Assembly (NCBI GenBank): GCA_031373665.1
Contig: JANMMZ010000092.1
Span: forward strand, 7,704 to 71,703
DNA: 64,000 nucleotides
Source of the DNA: M3007 sp031373665
GTDB lineage: Bacteria; Bacteroidota; Bacteroidia; Chitinophagales; Saprospiraceae
Direction: 5' to 3'
Shown: in pieces, positions 27,704 to 36,447 of the stretch
How positions within the stretch are numbered: position 1 is the first letter of the stretch
How the letters are laid out: each line of letters starts with the position of its first letter
Made by a program: the position numbers and the translations under genes
The notes under the pieces: generated by a model
Database searches by the model: none
What the model saw: the letters and a program-made list of their open reading frames with translations, nothing else
What the model was told of the DNA's origin: nothing

Positions 27704-29170
27704 ATGCGATTAAATTTACACTTTTTGCTCCTACTGCTCGTCAGTATGTGGGGACTTTCTATGCCCATGAATGCCCAAAATACGGGTACTCCTGCCGCGA
27801 CTACCGTCCCCGCTGCTCCGCCAAAACCTGCCATTGATCACTCCTACAAGCCGCTAACCCTCAAACTAAATGATGACGGTAGCAAGTATGTCCGTTTCAT
27901 TATGTGGCATCAAGTTTGGGCAACTGCTACTCAAAACAACCCAGGTACCACTGACGTAAAAGGTCAAAAAATAGATGGTACTGACGGTTCTAATGCTTGG
28001 TCAACAGATTTAGCCATACGTCGCTCTCGTTTTTTGGCGTATGCACAAATTTCTCCACGCGCCATGATTTTGACGCATTGGGGTATTAATAACCAATCTT
28101 TTATCAATGGTGGTGCCAATGCTGGTTCTAACCTCACAAGTGCTGGTGCTAGTAACGCTGGAAAACGTCCACAACTTTATATCCATGATGCTTGGACGGA
28201 GTTTGAAGTGGTGAAAAACAAATTGGCCGTTGGGGCAGGTTTGCATTACTGGAATGGTGTTTCGCGGTTGAGTAGCAACTCTACGCTCAATTTCATGACC
28301 TTAGATGCGCCTATTTTCAACTGGTCAAATATCGAAACGACCGACCAATTTGCCCGTCAATTTGGTATCTATGCCAAAGGTCAATTGGGTCGTTTGGACT
28401 ATCGTGTGGCGATAAATAAGCCTTTTGCTTTTGGATCAACGCCTGTTGGAGTGGCTAAAAACGGACTTGCGGCTTATGTGCTCAACGAAAATTGGGCAAA
28501 TACTGGCTACTTGAATTACATGTTTTGGGATAAAGAAAACAACAAACTCCCATTTTATGTAGGTTCTTACCTTGGTGCTAAAAAAATATTGAACCTCGGT
28601 GCAGGTTGGTACAGTCACAAAGGTGCATTGCTCACTAAAACGGCTACTGACTCAACTTACAACAATCAAACTTGCATAGGTGCTGATATTTTCATGGAAT
28701 TGCCGCTCAACAAGGAAAAAGGCACCATGTTCCACTTTTTGGGTACTTTTTACAACTATGATTTTGGCCCTAATTTCCTAAGAAATATCGGCATCTTAAA
28801 CGAACACGGAGCAGTCGCAGTACCTGCAACGGGTAGAACTGCAGACAGTTTTTCGGGTGGCGGCAATTTGCAACCAACCATCGGTACAGGGCAGATTTTA
28901 TATGCGCAAGTTGGATATTTGTTGCCTAGATTCAAAAATGGCACTTCTATGATGGCTTATGCCACGGTAACGAACAAAAATTTTGAGCGTTTGGCCGATC
29001 CATCTACTCAAATGGGTTTGGGATTAAACTATTTCCTCACAAGTCACCACGCTAAAATCACTGTGGAATATCAAACGCGCCCTGTTTATAAACTAACAGA
29101 AGGTGGTACAGATATCAAAAGAAATGGTTCAAAAGGGCAATTGATATTGCAAACGCACATTTTCTTATAG
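27704..29170 (+). CDS. Outer-membrane beta-barrel channel, first gene of acetate-type operon
   Basis: A 488-residue protein with a signal peptide (ending MNAQ at about 25), a proline/alanine-rich linker (about 26-45), and a long region of alternating hydrophobic and polar residues typical of a porin-like beta-barrel, ending in 'QLILQTHIFL' with a terminal hydrophobic strand. Aromatic girdle residues are frequent ('LNYMFWDKEN', 'GAGWYSHKGALL'). Its place immediately before an MFS transporter and two short-chain acyl-CoA ligases suggests that it admits small carboxylates through the outer membrane. That substrate is inference from context; I do not recognise a named porin family. Confidence 0.78.
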   Translation: MRLNLHFLLLLLVSMWGLSMPMNAQNTGTPAATTVPAAPPKPAIDHSYKPLTLKLNDDGSKYVRFIMWHQVWATATQNNPGTTDVKGQKIDGTDGSNAWSTDLAIRRSRFLAYAQISPRAMILTHWGINNQSFINGGANAGSNLTSAGASNAGKRPQLYIHDAWTEFEVVKNKLAVGAGLHYWNGVSRLSSNSTLNFMTLDAPIFNWSNIETTDQFARQFGIYAKGQLGRLDYRVAINKPFAFGSTPVGVAKNGLAAYVLNENWANTGYLNYMFWDKENNKLPFYVGSYLGAKKILNLGAGWYSHKGALLTKTATDSTYNNQTCIGADIFMELPLNKEKGTMFHFLGTFYNYDFGPNFLRNIGILNEHGAVAVPATGRTADSFSGGGNLQPTIGTGQILYAQVGYLLPRFKNGTSMMAYATVTNKNFERLADPSTQMGLGLNYFLTSHHAKITVEYQTRPVYKLTEGGTDIKRNGSKGQLILQTHIFL

Positions 29171-29285
29171 TTTTAACTAAAATCAACATTTGGAAATACG
29201 AGTTAGCAACAAAGGTGTATCTTTCACCCTAAATGAAAACTCGCAACCAACATTTATTCATTCACTCATTATTTTATCAATATCA

Positions 29286-30821
29286 ATGACAGCAACTACA
29301 GCTAACGAAACGGAAATTCCAAAAAGCGGACTGATGAAGGTCATCACGGCCTCTTCCGTGGGTACGCTCATTGAGTGGTACGACTTTTATATCTTCGGCG
29401 CGATGGCTCCCATCATTGCCAAACAATTTTTCCCACAAGAAAATCCAACGGCTGCGTTTTTGGCAGCATTGGCGACTTTTGCTGCGGGCTTCGTGGTGCG
29501 TCCTTTTGGCGCATTGGTTTTCGGACGCTTGGGCGACATTATTGGGCGAAAATATACTTTCTTGCTGACCCTTTTACTGATGGGCGGCTCTACTTTTGCC
29601 ATTGGTTTGGTGCCTGGCTATGCGACTTTGGGCTTATGGGCTCCATTTATCATTCTGATGCTGCGCTTTGTGCAAGGTCTCGCCCTTGGTGGGGAATATG
29701 GTGGTGCCGCAACATATGTAGCCGAACACTCGCCCGTCGGGAAACGAGGTTATTACACAGCATACATTCAAACAACAGCCACGCTCGGTTTCTTCCTTTC
29801 CTTGGGTGTTATTTTGTTAACCCGCAAACAATTGGGTGTCGAAGCCTTCAATGAGTGGGGTTGGCGTGTACCGTTTATTTTGTCGGTCTTTTTGGTGGGA
29901 ATTTCGGTGTATATTCGTCTGCGTATGGCAGAATCGCCGCTTTTTGCAAAAATCAAAAAAGAAGGCACTGTTGCTAAAAACCCACTGAAAGAATCATTTG
30001 CCAAGAAAGGCAACCTTAAAATGGTGTTGTTGGCACTTTTTGGCGCAGTAATGGGTCAAGGTGTTGTCTGGTACACAGGTCAGTTTTATGCTCAAACCTT
30101 TATTGAGCGAACGTGTAGTGTGGAGTTTGAACAAACGCGCTACTTGCTTTGTATTGCCATTATGCTGGCAACGCCGTTCTTTTTGGTCTTTGGCGCTTGG
30201 TCTGACAAAATAGGGCGCAAATGGATTATGTTAGGAGGTATGTTGTTGGCTATATTGACGTATCGCCCGATTTACTCGTACATTTATAAACTCACGGATG
30301 TAAAAGCAAAGACTGAAATCGCAGATAAATCTTTCAAAGGCATCGCAGCAACGGTCAATGCAACAGGCGACTCAACCTTCGTCACTACTTCTGTGCGAGC
30401 ATTTACGGATGGTAGTACCTACAAAACAGTGGAGAAAAAAGTGGTTCTAGCCGATAAAACCAAGCCAGCTGCTAAACCAGAATTGGTTAAAACTATGTGG
30501 TTGTCTGCTTCTACGTTCTGGATGATTATGTTCCTAGTGTTCATTCAAATCTTGTACGTGACGATGGTTTATGGCCCGATTGCGGCTTTCTTAGTAGAGT
30601 TGTTCCCTACGCGCATTCGTTATACGTCCATGTCTTTGCCTTATCACATTGGTAATGGTATTTTTGGTGGACTTACGCCTTTCATCGCAACTCGTTTGCA
30701 GGGTATGAATCCGACCGATCCGCTCGTAGGGCTCAATTATCCGATCATGATTGCCTCGGTTTGTTTTGTCATCGGTTTGCTCTATTTGCCCAACCGAAAC
30801 GATGAAAATGTGGCCGACTAA
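29286..30821 (+). CDS. MFS transporter, metabolite:H+ symporter (MHS/ProP) family
   Basis: A 511-residue inner-membrane carrier from the ATG at 29286; an in-frame start at 29190 would add 32 unrelated residues. Family marks are 'GTLIEWYDFYIFG' at the first helix, 'RPFGALVFGRLGDIIGRKYTF' (the conserved loop between helices 2 and 3, quoted by part), and 'LGGEYGGAATYVAEHSP'. Members carry proline, betaine, citrate, ketoglutarate or short-chain acids with protons. An unusual polar insertion of about 85 residues (about 325-410, rich in Lys, Thr and Ala) sits between two helices of the second half. Neighbours suggest acetate or propionate as substrate. Confidence 0.88.
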   Translation: MTATTANETEIPKSGLMKVITASSVGTLIEWYDFYIFGAMAPIIAKQFFPQENPTAAFLAALATFAAGFVVRPFGALVFGRLGDIIGRKYTFLLTLLLMGGSTFAIGLVPGYATLGLWAPFIILMLRFVQGLALGGEYGGAATYVAEHSPVGKRGYYTAYIQTTATLGFFLSLGVILLTRKQLGVEAFNEWGWRVPFILSVFLVGISVYIRLRMAESPLFAKIKKEGTVAKNPLKESFAKKGNLKMVLLALFGAVMGQGVVWYTGQFYAQTFIERTCSVEFEQTRYLLCIAIMLATPFFLVFGAWSDKIGRKWIMLGGMLLAILTYRPIYSYIYKLTDVKAKTEIADKSFKGIAATVNATGDSTFVTTSVRAFTDGSTYKTVEKKVVLADKTKPAAKPELVKTMWLSASTFWMIMFLVFIQILYVTMVYGPIAAFLVELFPTRIRYTSMSLPYHIGNGIFGGLTPFIATRLQGMNPTDPLVGLNYPIMIASVCFVIGLLYLPNRNDENVAD

Positions 30822-30848
30822 ACTTTCACTCTAAATTTTTAAAAAATT

Positions 30849-31079
30849 ATGGATTCTATAAAAAGACTGTCTGGTTTTCTTTGGATTGCTCTCGGTGTAA
30901 TTGCGGTTTACCTTATGCTTCGTCAATCAGGTGTTGAAATCACAAAAGCAGTAGCAGACAACAAAGCCGTGTTAGATACCAAAATGTTTTGGTACATCAT
31001 CATTCCTATCTTTTCACCTATTATGGCTGGTCTTTGCATTTTTGGCTGGTACTCTTGGAAGGGTGAATATGATAAATAA
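30849..31079 (+). CDS. Small two-helix membrane protein (DUF6814-like)
   Basis: A 76-residue protein with two predicted transmembrane helices (about 8-24 and 49-69) separated by a short polar loop, ending in a charged tail 'WKGEYDK'. I recognise it as the small protein commonly placed after MHS-type transporters in Bacteroidota (DUF6814-like). It starts 27 nt after the transporter gene, which suggests co-translation and possibly a regulatory or stabilising subunit. No enzyme motif is present. Confidence 0.75.
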   Translation: MDSIKRLSGFLWIALGVIAVYLMLRQSGVEITKAVADNKAVLDTKMFWYIIIPIFSPIMAGLCIFGWYSWKGEYDK

Positions 31080-31103
31080 ATAAGTTTTGCATGTTAGTTT
31101 AGG

Positions 31104-31136
31104 AGCATTGACAACTCTTAAAAAGTTGTCAATGCT
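31104..31136 (+). other. Perfect 13-bp hairpin inside the operon
   Basis: 13-bp inverted repeat (31104-31116 with 31124-31136), 7-nt loop, between two small membrane-protein genes. No T-run follows, so it may be an RNA-processing or partial-attenuation structure rather than an operon end. Confidence 0.55.
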
Positions 31137-31206
31137 TCTAAAAAGAAGATTTTGGATAGATTTAACATGTAAAATTACATGATTTAAGATTTAAGATTTC
31201 TAAAAT

Positions 31207-31398
31207 ATGGCAGATGACCGCAAACGTTCCTTATTGTTCATCTTTACATTTTTTTTGTTTTTAATAACCTATCCTATTTTGGGCATCTTTGACCACAAGA
31301 CAATGACCTTAGGAATGCCAACTTTATTTTTTTATTTGTTTTTTGTTTGGTTAGGTTTAATTATTGCCGTAGGTTTGGTTGTTGGAAACAAAAGGTAA
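31207..31398 (+). CDS. Small two-helix membrane protein preceding the symporter-kinase
   Basis: A 63-residue protein with two transmembrane helices (about 8-24 and 37-58). It resembles the DUF3311-type small proteins that accompany sodium:solute symporters. It ends 10 nt before the symporter-kinase start, so the two are probably translated together. A role as accessory subunit of the symporter domain is inferred from this conserved pairing. Confidence 0.7.
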   Translation: MADDRKRSLLFIFTFFLFLITYPILGIFDHKTMTLGMPTLFFYLFFVWLGLIIAVGLVVGNKR

Positions 31399-31408
31399 GT
31401 AAAAAAGT

Positions 31409-34123
31409 ATGTCTTTAAGCCTAATAATTGTATGTTCGTTGCTCTATATTGCCTTGCTTTTCTACATTGCATGGTGGGTGGACAAACGTGCCGATCGGGG
31501 TGCAAGTGTAGTGAGCAATCCGTATATTTATGCACTCTCTTTGGCAGTCTATTGTACGGCTTGGACGTTTTTTGGCTCTGTTGGACGTGCAACGAGTGGT
31601 GGTTTAAGTTTTTTGGCGGTCTATTTAGGGCCTTCTTTGTTGGCTCCTTTGTGGTATATGTTGTTGCGAAAGATGATTTTAATCTCTAAAAACCAAAGGA
31701 TAACTTCTATTGCCGACTTCATTTCGTCGCGCTATGGGAAAAGTTCAAATTTGGCTATTCTTGTGACCGTGATAGCGGTGACGGGTATCGTGCCCTACAT
31801 TTCCATACAATTGAGGGCGGTGACGCAGGGTATCAATGTTTTGGCGAATCTCAGCCCCAATGCTGGAAATTTGGAGGGCTATTTTTGGAAAGATGCTGCA
31901 TTTTATGTGGCATTGGCCATGGCTATTTTTGCCGCCGTTTTTGGTACCAGAAAACTCGACCCCAATGAGCGGCACGAAGGCTTGGTGGCTGCGATTGCCT
32001 TTGAAAGTTTGGTGAAATTGTTGGCATTTTTGGCCGTTGGTATTTTTGTTACTTACAGTATTTATGATGGTTTTGGCGACCTTTTCGCCCAGGCTGCACT
32101 CAATGAAGCAACTGTCAAATTGTTTTCTTTCCAAAGTTCGGGAGTAACCCCTTTTGCTTGGTTTGTTTTGATCATGTTGTCGCTATTTGCGATTATTTTG
32201 TTGCCTCGGCAATTTCATATTTCAGTGGTAGAAAACACGACTCCACGACATATTCCAAAGGCAATGTGGGTGTTTCCTTTGTATTTATTGTTGATCAATA
32301 TCTTTGTGTTACCTGTGGCTTTGGCTGGAAAAATGTTGTTTGATGGCTCCGTTTTGCCAGATACGTATGTTCTTTCGTTGCCGCTGAAAATGGGGGCACC
32401 TTGGTTGGCTTTGGCAACTTTTATCGGTGGATTTTCCGCAGCAACAGGCATGGTTGTAGTAGAAGCAACTGCATTGAGCATCATGTTTAGCAACCATATT
32501 TTAGTGCCTTTGTTGATAAGATCGCGCGGTACAAGCAATGAAACTAAAAAAACAGGCTTTTCTGATCGTTTGCTCGACATTCGCCGATTTAGCATTTTAT
32601 TGATGCTTTTATTGGCCTATTTATACCAAAGGGCCATTGGTGCTTCTCATGATTTGGTGTCGGTTGGGTTGATTTCTTTCACAGCCGCCGCACAACTTGC
32701 TCCTGCTGTTATTGGCGGAATGTATTGGAAACGTGCCACACACCAAGGCGCAATGACGGGATTAATTACAGGGTTTTTGGTTTGGGCTTTTTGTTTGCCT
32801 TTGCCAAGTTTGGCGCAGGCTGGTTTAATTCCCAATGATTTTGTGCAAAACGGCCTGTTTGGAATCGGGTTTTTAAAGCCTTATGCTCTTTTTGGTTTGG
32901 AAGGAATGGACGCTATTTCTCATGCGGCTTTTTGGAGTTTATTGATCAATGGTTGGACTTATGCCATCGTTTCTATCAATACACAGCCCAATATGCTCAC
33001 TTTGACGCAAGCAAATATTTTTGTGAATATTCAAAATTACATTGGCGGACAAGATTGGGATATATTGAAAAGGGAAGCAAAAATGTTTGATTTAAGAAAT
33101 GTTTTGAACCGCTTTTTGGGTGAAAATCGTACCCAAATCATCCTACAAGAATACGAAACGACTAACAATATTTCCTTGAAAAATGAAAAAAATGCCCCAA
33201 GTGACCTCATAAATTTTGCAGAAACGCACCTTGCGGGTGCTATTGGGGCGGCTTCTGCCCGATTGATGCTCGACAATGTGACCAAAGAGGAAGCCATTAC
33301 CCTTGATGAAGTGATGCGTATTTTGGAACAAACCAAAGAAGCCGTTGCCCACAGCCACATCATGGAAACTAAAAATGCCGAACTCAATACCCTGACCACC
33401 CAATTGACTGATGCCAACGAACAACTCAAAACCCTCGACCGTCTTAAAGCCGATTTTATTACAACCATTACCCACGAAATCCGTACTCCTGTAACCAGTA
33501 TTCGTTCTTTGTCAAAAATTATCCTTGATTACCGCAATGAATTGGACGAAAAACAAATCAGCGAATACCTCCAAGTTTTGGTCAATGAGAGCAATCGCAT
33601 CAGCCGCCTCATCAATCAGGTGCTTGATATTGAAAAATTGCAATCAGAAACAATGCCCTATTCCTTTGAAAAAATAGATCTACGCGAAATTGTACAAACT
33701 CCAATTGCTGGAATGCAACAATTATTTGCAGAAAAAAACATTCGTTGCGAATTTAAATGGCCGTCAGAAGAAATGCTAATAGATGGCGACCGCGATAAAT
33801 TGATACAAGTGATGGTCAATCTTTTGAGCAATGCTTTGAAATTTTGCCCGCTGAATGAAGGAATTATAGCCGTTTCTTTACAAAAAGAGCAAAATTTTAT
33901 CATTTTAAAAGTAAAAGACAATGGCATCGGTATTCCGAAATCGAGGCAAAAAGACATTTTTGAAAAATTCACTCAAATCAATTCCGTTGGGCAAGGAAAA
34001 CCCTATGGCACGGGTTTGGGGCTTTTTATTACAAAAAAAATAGTGGAACAACACAAAGGCAGTATTCGGGTGGAAAGTGAATTAGGTAAAGGTGCTTCCT
34101 TTGAAGTGACGTTTAGTGCATAA
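31409..34123 (+). CDS. Sodium:solute symporter fused to a sensor histidine kinase (CrbS/CbrA-like)
   Basis: A 904-residue membrane sensor. Residues about 1-560 are a sodium/solute symporter (SSS) domain of about 13 helices ('SIADFISSRYGKS', 'YTAWTFFGSVG'-type first-helix motifs are visible). A coiled-coil linker leads to a HisKA domain with the phospho-accepting His at about 689 ('THEIRTPVTSI') and an HATPase domain (about 785-900; 'NLLSNALKF', 'DNGIGIP', 'GTGLGLFI'). In Vibrio and Pseudomonas, SSS-kinases of this type (CrbS, CbrA) couple nutrient transport or sensing to gene control, CrbS governing acs. The receiver gene and two acyl-CoA ligases directly follow, so acetate or propionate is the likely signal. 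Whether the symporter part transports or only senses cannot be told. Confidence 0.93.
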   Translation: MSLSLIIVCSLLYIALLFYIAWWVDKRADRGASVVSNPYIYALSLAVYCTAWTFFGSVGRATSGGLSFLAVYLGPSLLAPLWYMLLRKMILISKNQRITSIADFISSRYGKSSNLAILVTVIAVTGIVPYISIQLRAVTQGINVLANLSPNAGNLEGYFWKDAAFYVALAMAIFAAVFGTRKLDPNERHEGLVAAIAFESLVKLLAFLAVGIFVTYSIYDGFGDLFAQAALNEATVKLFSFQSSGVTPFAWFVLIMLSLFAIILLPRQFHISVVENTTPRHIPKAMWVFPLYLLLINIFVLPVALAGKMLFDGSVLPDTYVLSLPLKMGAPWLALATFIGGFSAATGMVVVEATALSIMFSNHILVPLLIRSRGTSNETKKTGFSDRLLDIRRFSILLMLLLAYLYQRAIGASHDLVSVGLISFTAAAQLAPAVIGGMYWKRATHQGAMTGLITGFLVWAFCLPLPSLAQAGLIPNDFVQNGLFGIGFLKPYALFGLEGMDAISHAAFWSLLINGWTYAIVSINTQPNMLTLTQANIFVNIQNYIGGQDWDILKREAKMFDLRNVLNRFLGENRTQIILQEYETTNNISLKNEKNAPSDLINFAETHLAGAIGAASARLMLDNVTKEEAITLDEVMRILEQTKEAVAHSHIMETKNAELNTLTTQLTDANEQLKTLDRLKADFITTITHEIRTPVTSIRSLSKIILDYRNELDEKQISEYLQVLVNESNRISRLINQVLDIEKLQSETMPYSFEKIDLREIVQTPIAGMQQLFAEKNIRCEFKWPSEEMLIDGDRDKLIQVMVNLLSNALKFCPLNEGIIAVSLQKEQNFIILKVKDNGIGIPKSRQKDIFEKFTQINSVGQGKPYGTGLGLFITKKIVEQHKGSIRVESELGKGASFEVTFSA

Positions 34124-34134
34124 AAATTAAAATT

Positions 34135-34512
34135 ATGGAAAATCATTCTAAAATTCTAATCGTGGACGACGAGCCCAATATTATCCTCGTCTTAGAATTT
34201 TTATTAGAAAAACAAGGCTATCAGGTCAAAAAAGCCTTCGATGGCCTACATGCCTTGGAGATATTAGTGGATTTTACCCCTGATGTCATTGTCCTTGATG
34301 TGATGATGCCCAATATGGATGGTTTTGAAACGGCCTCAGCAATTCGTAAAATACCTGAACTAGAAGCCACAACAATCGTTTTCTTGACCGCAAAAGGCAC
34401 TGAAACCGACCGAAGACAAGGCTACAACACAGGCGCAGAATATTACATGATAAAACCCTTCGATAACGATGTGTTTTTGAGCACCATTTCAGAAATATTA
34501 GCGTATGGATAA
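34135..34512 (+). CDS. Single-domain response regulator (receiver only)
   Basis: A 125-residue CheY-like receiver with no output domain: acidic D11/D12, phospho-acceptor D55 ('VIVLDVMMP'), T85 ('IVFLTAKG') and K107 ('YMIKPF'). It starts 12 nt after the symporter-kinase and its last 8 nt overlap the next gene (ATGGATAA), so kinase, receiver and ligase are translationally linked. With no DNA-binding part it must act by protein contact or pass phosphate to another protein. In the CrbS/CrbR acetate switch the regulator does carry a DNA-binding domain, so this system is wired differently. Confidence 0.93.
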   Translation: MENHSKILIVDDEPNIILVLEFLLEKQGYQVKKAFDGLHALEILVDFTPDVIVLDVMMPNMDGFETASAIRKIPELEATTIVFLTAKGTETDRRQGYNTGAEYYMIKPFDNDVFLSTISEILAYG

Positions 34513-36409
34513 CAAAATGAACTACGAAAATCTGTACCGTCGCAGCCTAGAAAATCCCAGTGCTTTTTGGGCGGAACAAGCCCAACACATCCATTGGTTT
34601 GAGCAACCCGAAAGTATCCTCAGTACCGATGAAGAAGGTTTTTACCGTTGGTACAAAGGCGGCAAAATGAATACTTGTTACCTCGCTTTGGACAAACAAA
34701 TTGCCGAAGGCCGGGGCAACCAAGTCGCATTTCATTACGATTCGCCCGTGACCCAGCAATTCCAGAGTATCACCTATCAGGAATTGTATGAACAAACAGC
34801 ACTTTTTGCAGGAGTTTTGAGCAACTTAGGGGTAACTAAAGGCGATAGGGTCATTATTTATATGCCGATGATACCGCAAGTGGTGGTAGCGATGTTGGCT
34901 TGTGCTCGGATAGGAGCAGTGCATTCAGTGGTGTTTGGAGGCTTTGCAGCGCACGAATTAGCACTTCGCATAGACGATGCTCAACCAAAAGTGTTGCTTA
35001 CGGCCAGTGCTGGTGTGGAGTTTGATAAAATAATCCCGTATTTGCCGATCATAAAAGCCGCTTTGGAAGAAGCAACCTTCCAAGTGCCGCACATTGTTTC
35101 TTACCAACGTTATTTTAAAAATGAAGGTTTGGAATTGCCCAACTTTCACGATTGGACAACCCTTTTGCGCAGCGCAAAACCCGTGGAATGCACCCCTGTG
35201 GAGGCTACGGATCCGCTTTACATTCTTTATACGAGCGGCACAACTGGAAAACCTAAGGGCATTGTGCGTGACAATGGTGGCCATGCGGTGGCTTTGCGTT
35301 TTTCGATGGAACACGTGTATGGTGCGAAGGCAGGAGAAGTTTTTTGGGCAGCAAGTGATGTCGGTTGGGTCGTGGGGCATTCGTACATTGTGTATGCGCC
35401 CTTGATGATGGGTTGCACGACCATTTTATATGAAGGAAAACCAATCAGAACACCCGATGCAGGTGCTTTTTGGCGGGTGATACAAGATTACGGAGTTCAG
35501 GTGTTTTTCACGGCACCTACTGGTTTTCGGGCCATTAAAAAAGAAGATCCAGAGGGTGTTTTGTTGCAAAAATACGATATTTCAACCTTGCGACATTTGT
35601 TTTTGGCAGGAGAGCGTTGTGATGCGGCCACATTACATTGGGCAGAAAACATGCTCAATATTCCAGTCATTGACCATTGGTGGCAAACGGAATCAGGTTG
35701 GCCAATGCTTTCAAATTTAGCAGGTTTAGGGCTTATTCCAGTGAAAGCAGGATCGTCAGCCAAGCCTGTCCCAGGGTTTGATGTGCAGATTTTAGATGCC
35801 GAAGGAATGCCTGTTGCCACAGGAGAAGAAGGTGCGGTGGCGGTGAGATTGCCTTTGCCGCCAGGTGCATTGCCCAATCTTTGGGAAAATTCAAAGCGGT
35901 TTCGAGAGAGTTATTTGTCGGCTTTTCCGGGCTATTATTTCACAGGAGATGGTGGTTATTGCGACGAAGATGGCTATTTTTACATCACAGGCCGCATAGA
36001 TGATGTGATAAATGTGGCTGGCCATCGCCTTTCTACTGCAGATATGGAAGAAATCGTGGCAGCACATCCAGCAATAGCAGAGTGCGCGGTAGTGGGCATT
36101 GAAGAGGAATTGCGTGGGCAAGTTCCACTTGGTTTTGTGGTATTAAAACTCGGTCAAAACATCAAGGAGGATACTTTGGAAGCCGAATTGGTGGCCATGG
36201 TGCGCGAAAAATTGGGTGCAGTGGCTTGTTTCAAATGCGCTTTAGTGGTTAAAAGATTGCCGAAAACCCGTTCAGGAAAAATCTTGCGAAAAACCATGCG
36301 CATGATTGCGGATGGAAAAACTTTTGCGATGCCTTCGACTATTGAAGATGTGACGGTATTGGAGGAAATTAGGGAGGTTTTAGCTTTTAGAGATAAGATT
36401 TTAGTTTGA
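34505..36409 (+). CDS. prpE: Propionyl-CoA synthetase-like acyl-CoA ligase
   Basis: A 634-residue ANL-superfamily ligase of full length (an ATG at 34520 is an alternative start). It converts a short-chain acid, ATP and CoA to acyl-CoA via an acyl-adenylate. The P-loop is 'YTSGTTGKPKG' (about 243); 'VFFTAPTGFRAIKKEDPEG' is typical of PrpE rather than Acs; 'DHWWQTESGWPM' is the adenylate-contacting motif; and the C-terminal 'PKTRSGKILRKT' carries the catalytic lysine that lysine acetylation commonly controls. It lies in one operon with an acetyl-CoA synthetase, so the pair may divide propionate and acetate. Specificity is inferred from motif similarity. Confidence 0.88.
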   Translation: MDNKMNYENLYRRSLENPSAFWAEQAQHIHWFEQPESILSTDEEGFYRWYKGGKMNTCYLALDKQIAEGRGNQVAFHYDSPVTQQFQSITYQELYEQTALFAGVLSNLGVTKGDRVIIYMPMIPQVVVAMLACARIGAVHSVVFGGFAAHELALRIDDAQPKVLLTASAGVEFDKIIPYLPIIKAALEEATFQVPHIVSYQRYFKNEGLELPNFHDWTTLLRSAKPVECTPVEATDPLYILYTSGTTGKPKGIVRDNGGHAVALRFSMEHVYGAKAGEVFWAASDVGWVVGHSYIVYAPLMMGCTTILYEGKPIRTPDAGAFWRVIQDYGVQVFFTAPTGFRAIKKEDPEGVLLQKYDISTLRHLFLAGERCDAATLHWAENMLNIPVIDHWWQTESGWPMLSNLAGLGLIPVKAGSSAKPVPGFDVQILDAEGMPVATGEEGAVAVRLPLPPGALPNLWENSKRFRESYLSAFPGYYFTGDGGYCDEDGYFYITGRIDDVINVAGHRLSTADMEEIVAAHPAIAECAVVGIEEELRGQVPLGFVVLKLGQNIKEDTLEAELVAMVREKLGAVACFKCALVVKRLPKTRSGKILRKTMRMIADGKTFAMPSTIEDVTVLEEIREVLAFRDKILV

Positions 36410-36447
36410 TTAACCATTATTCATTTACCATTAGTCATAAAAAAACG

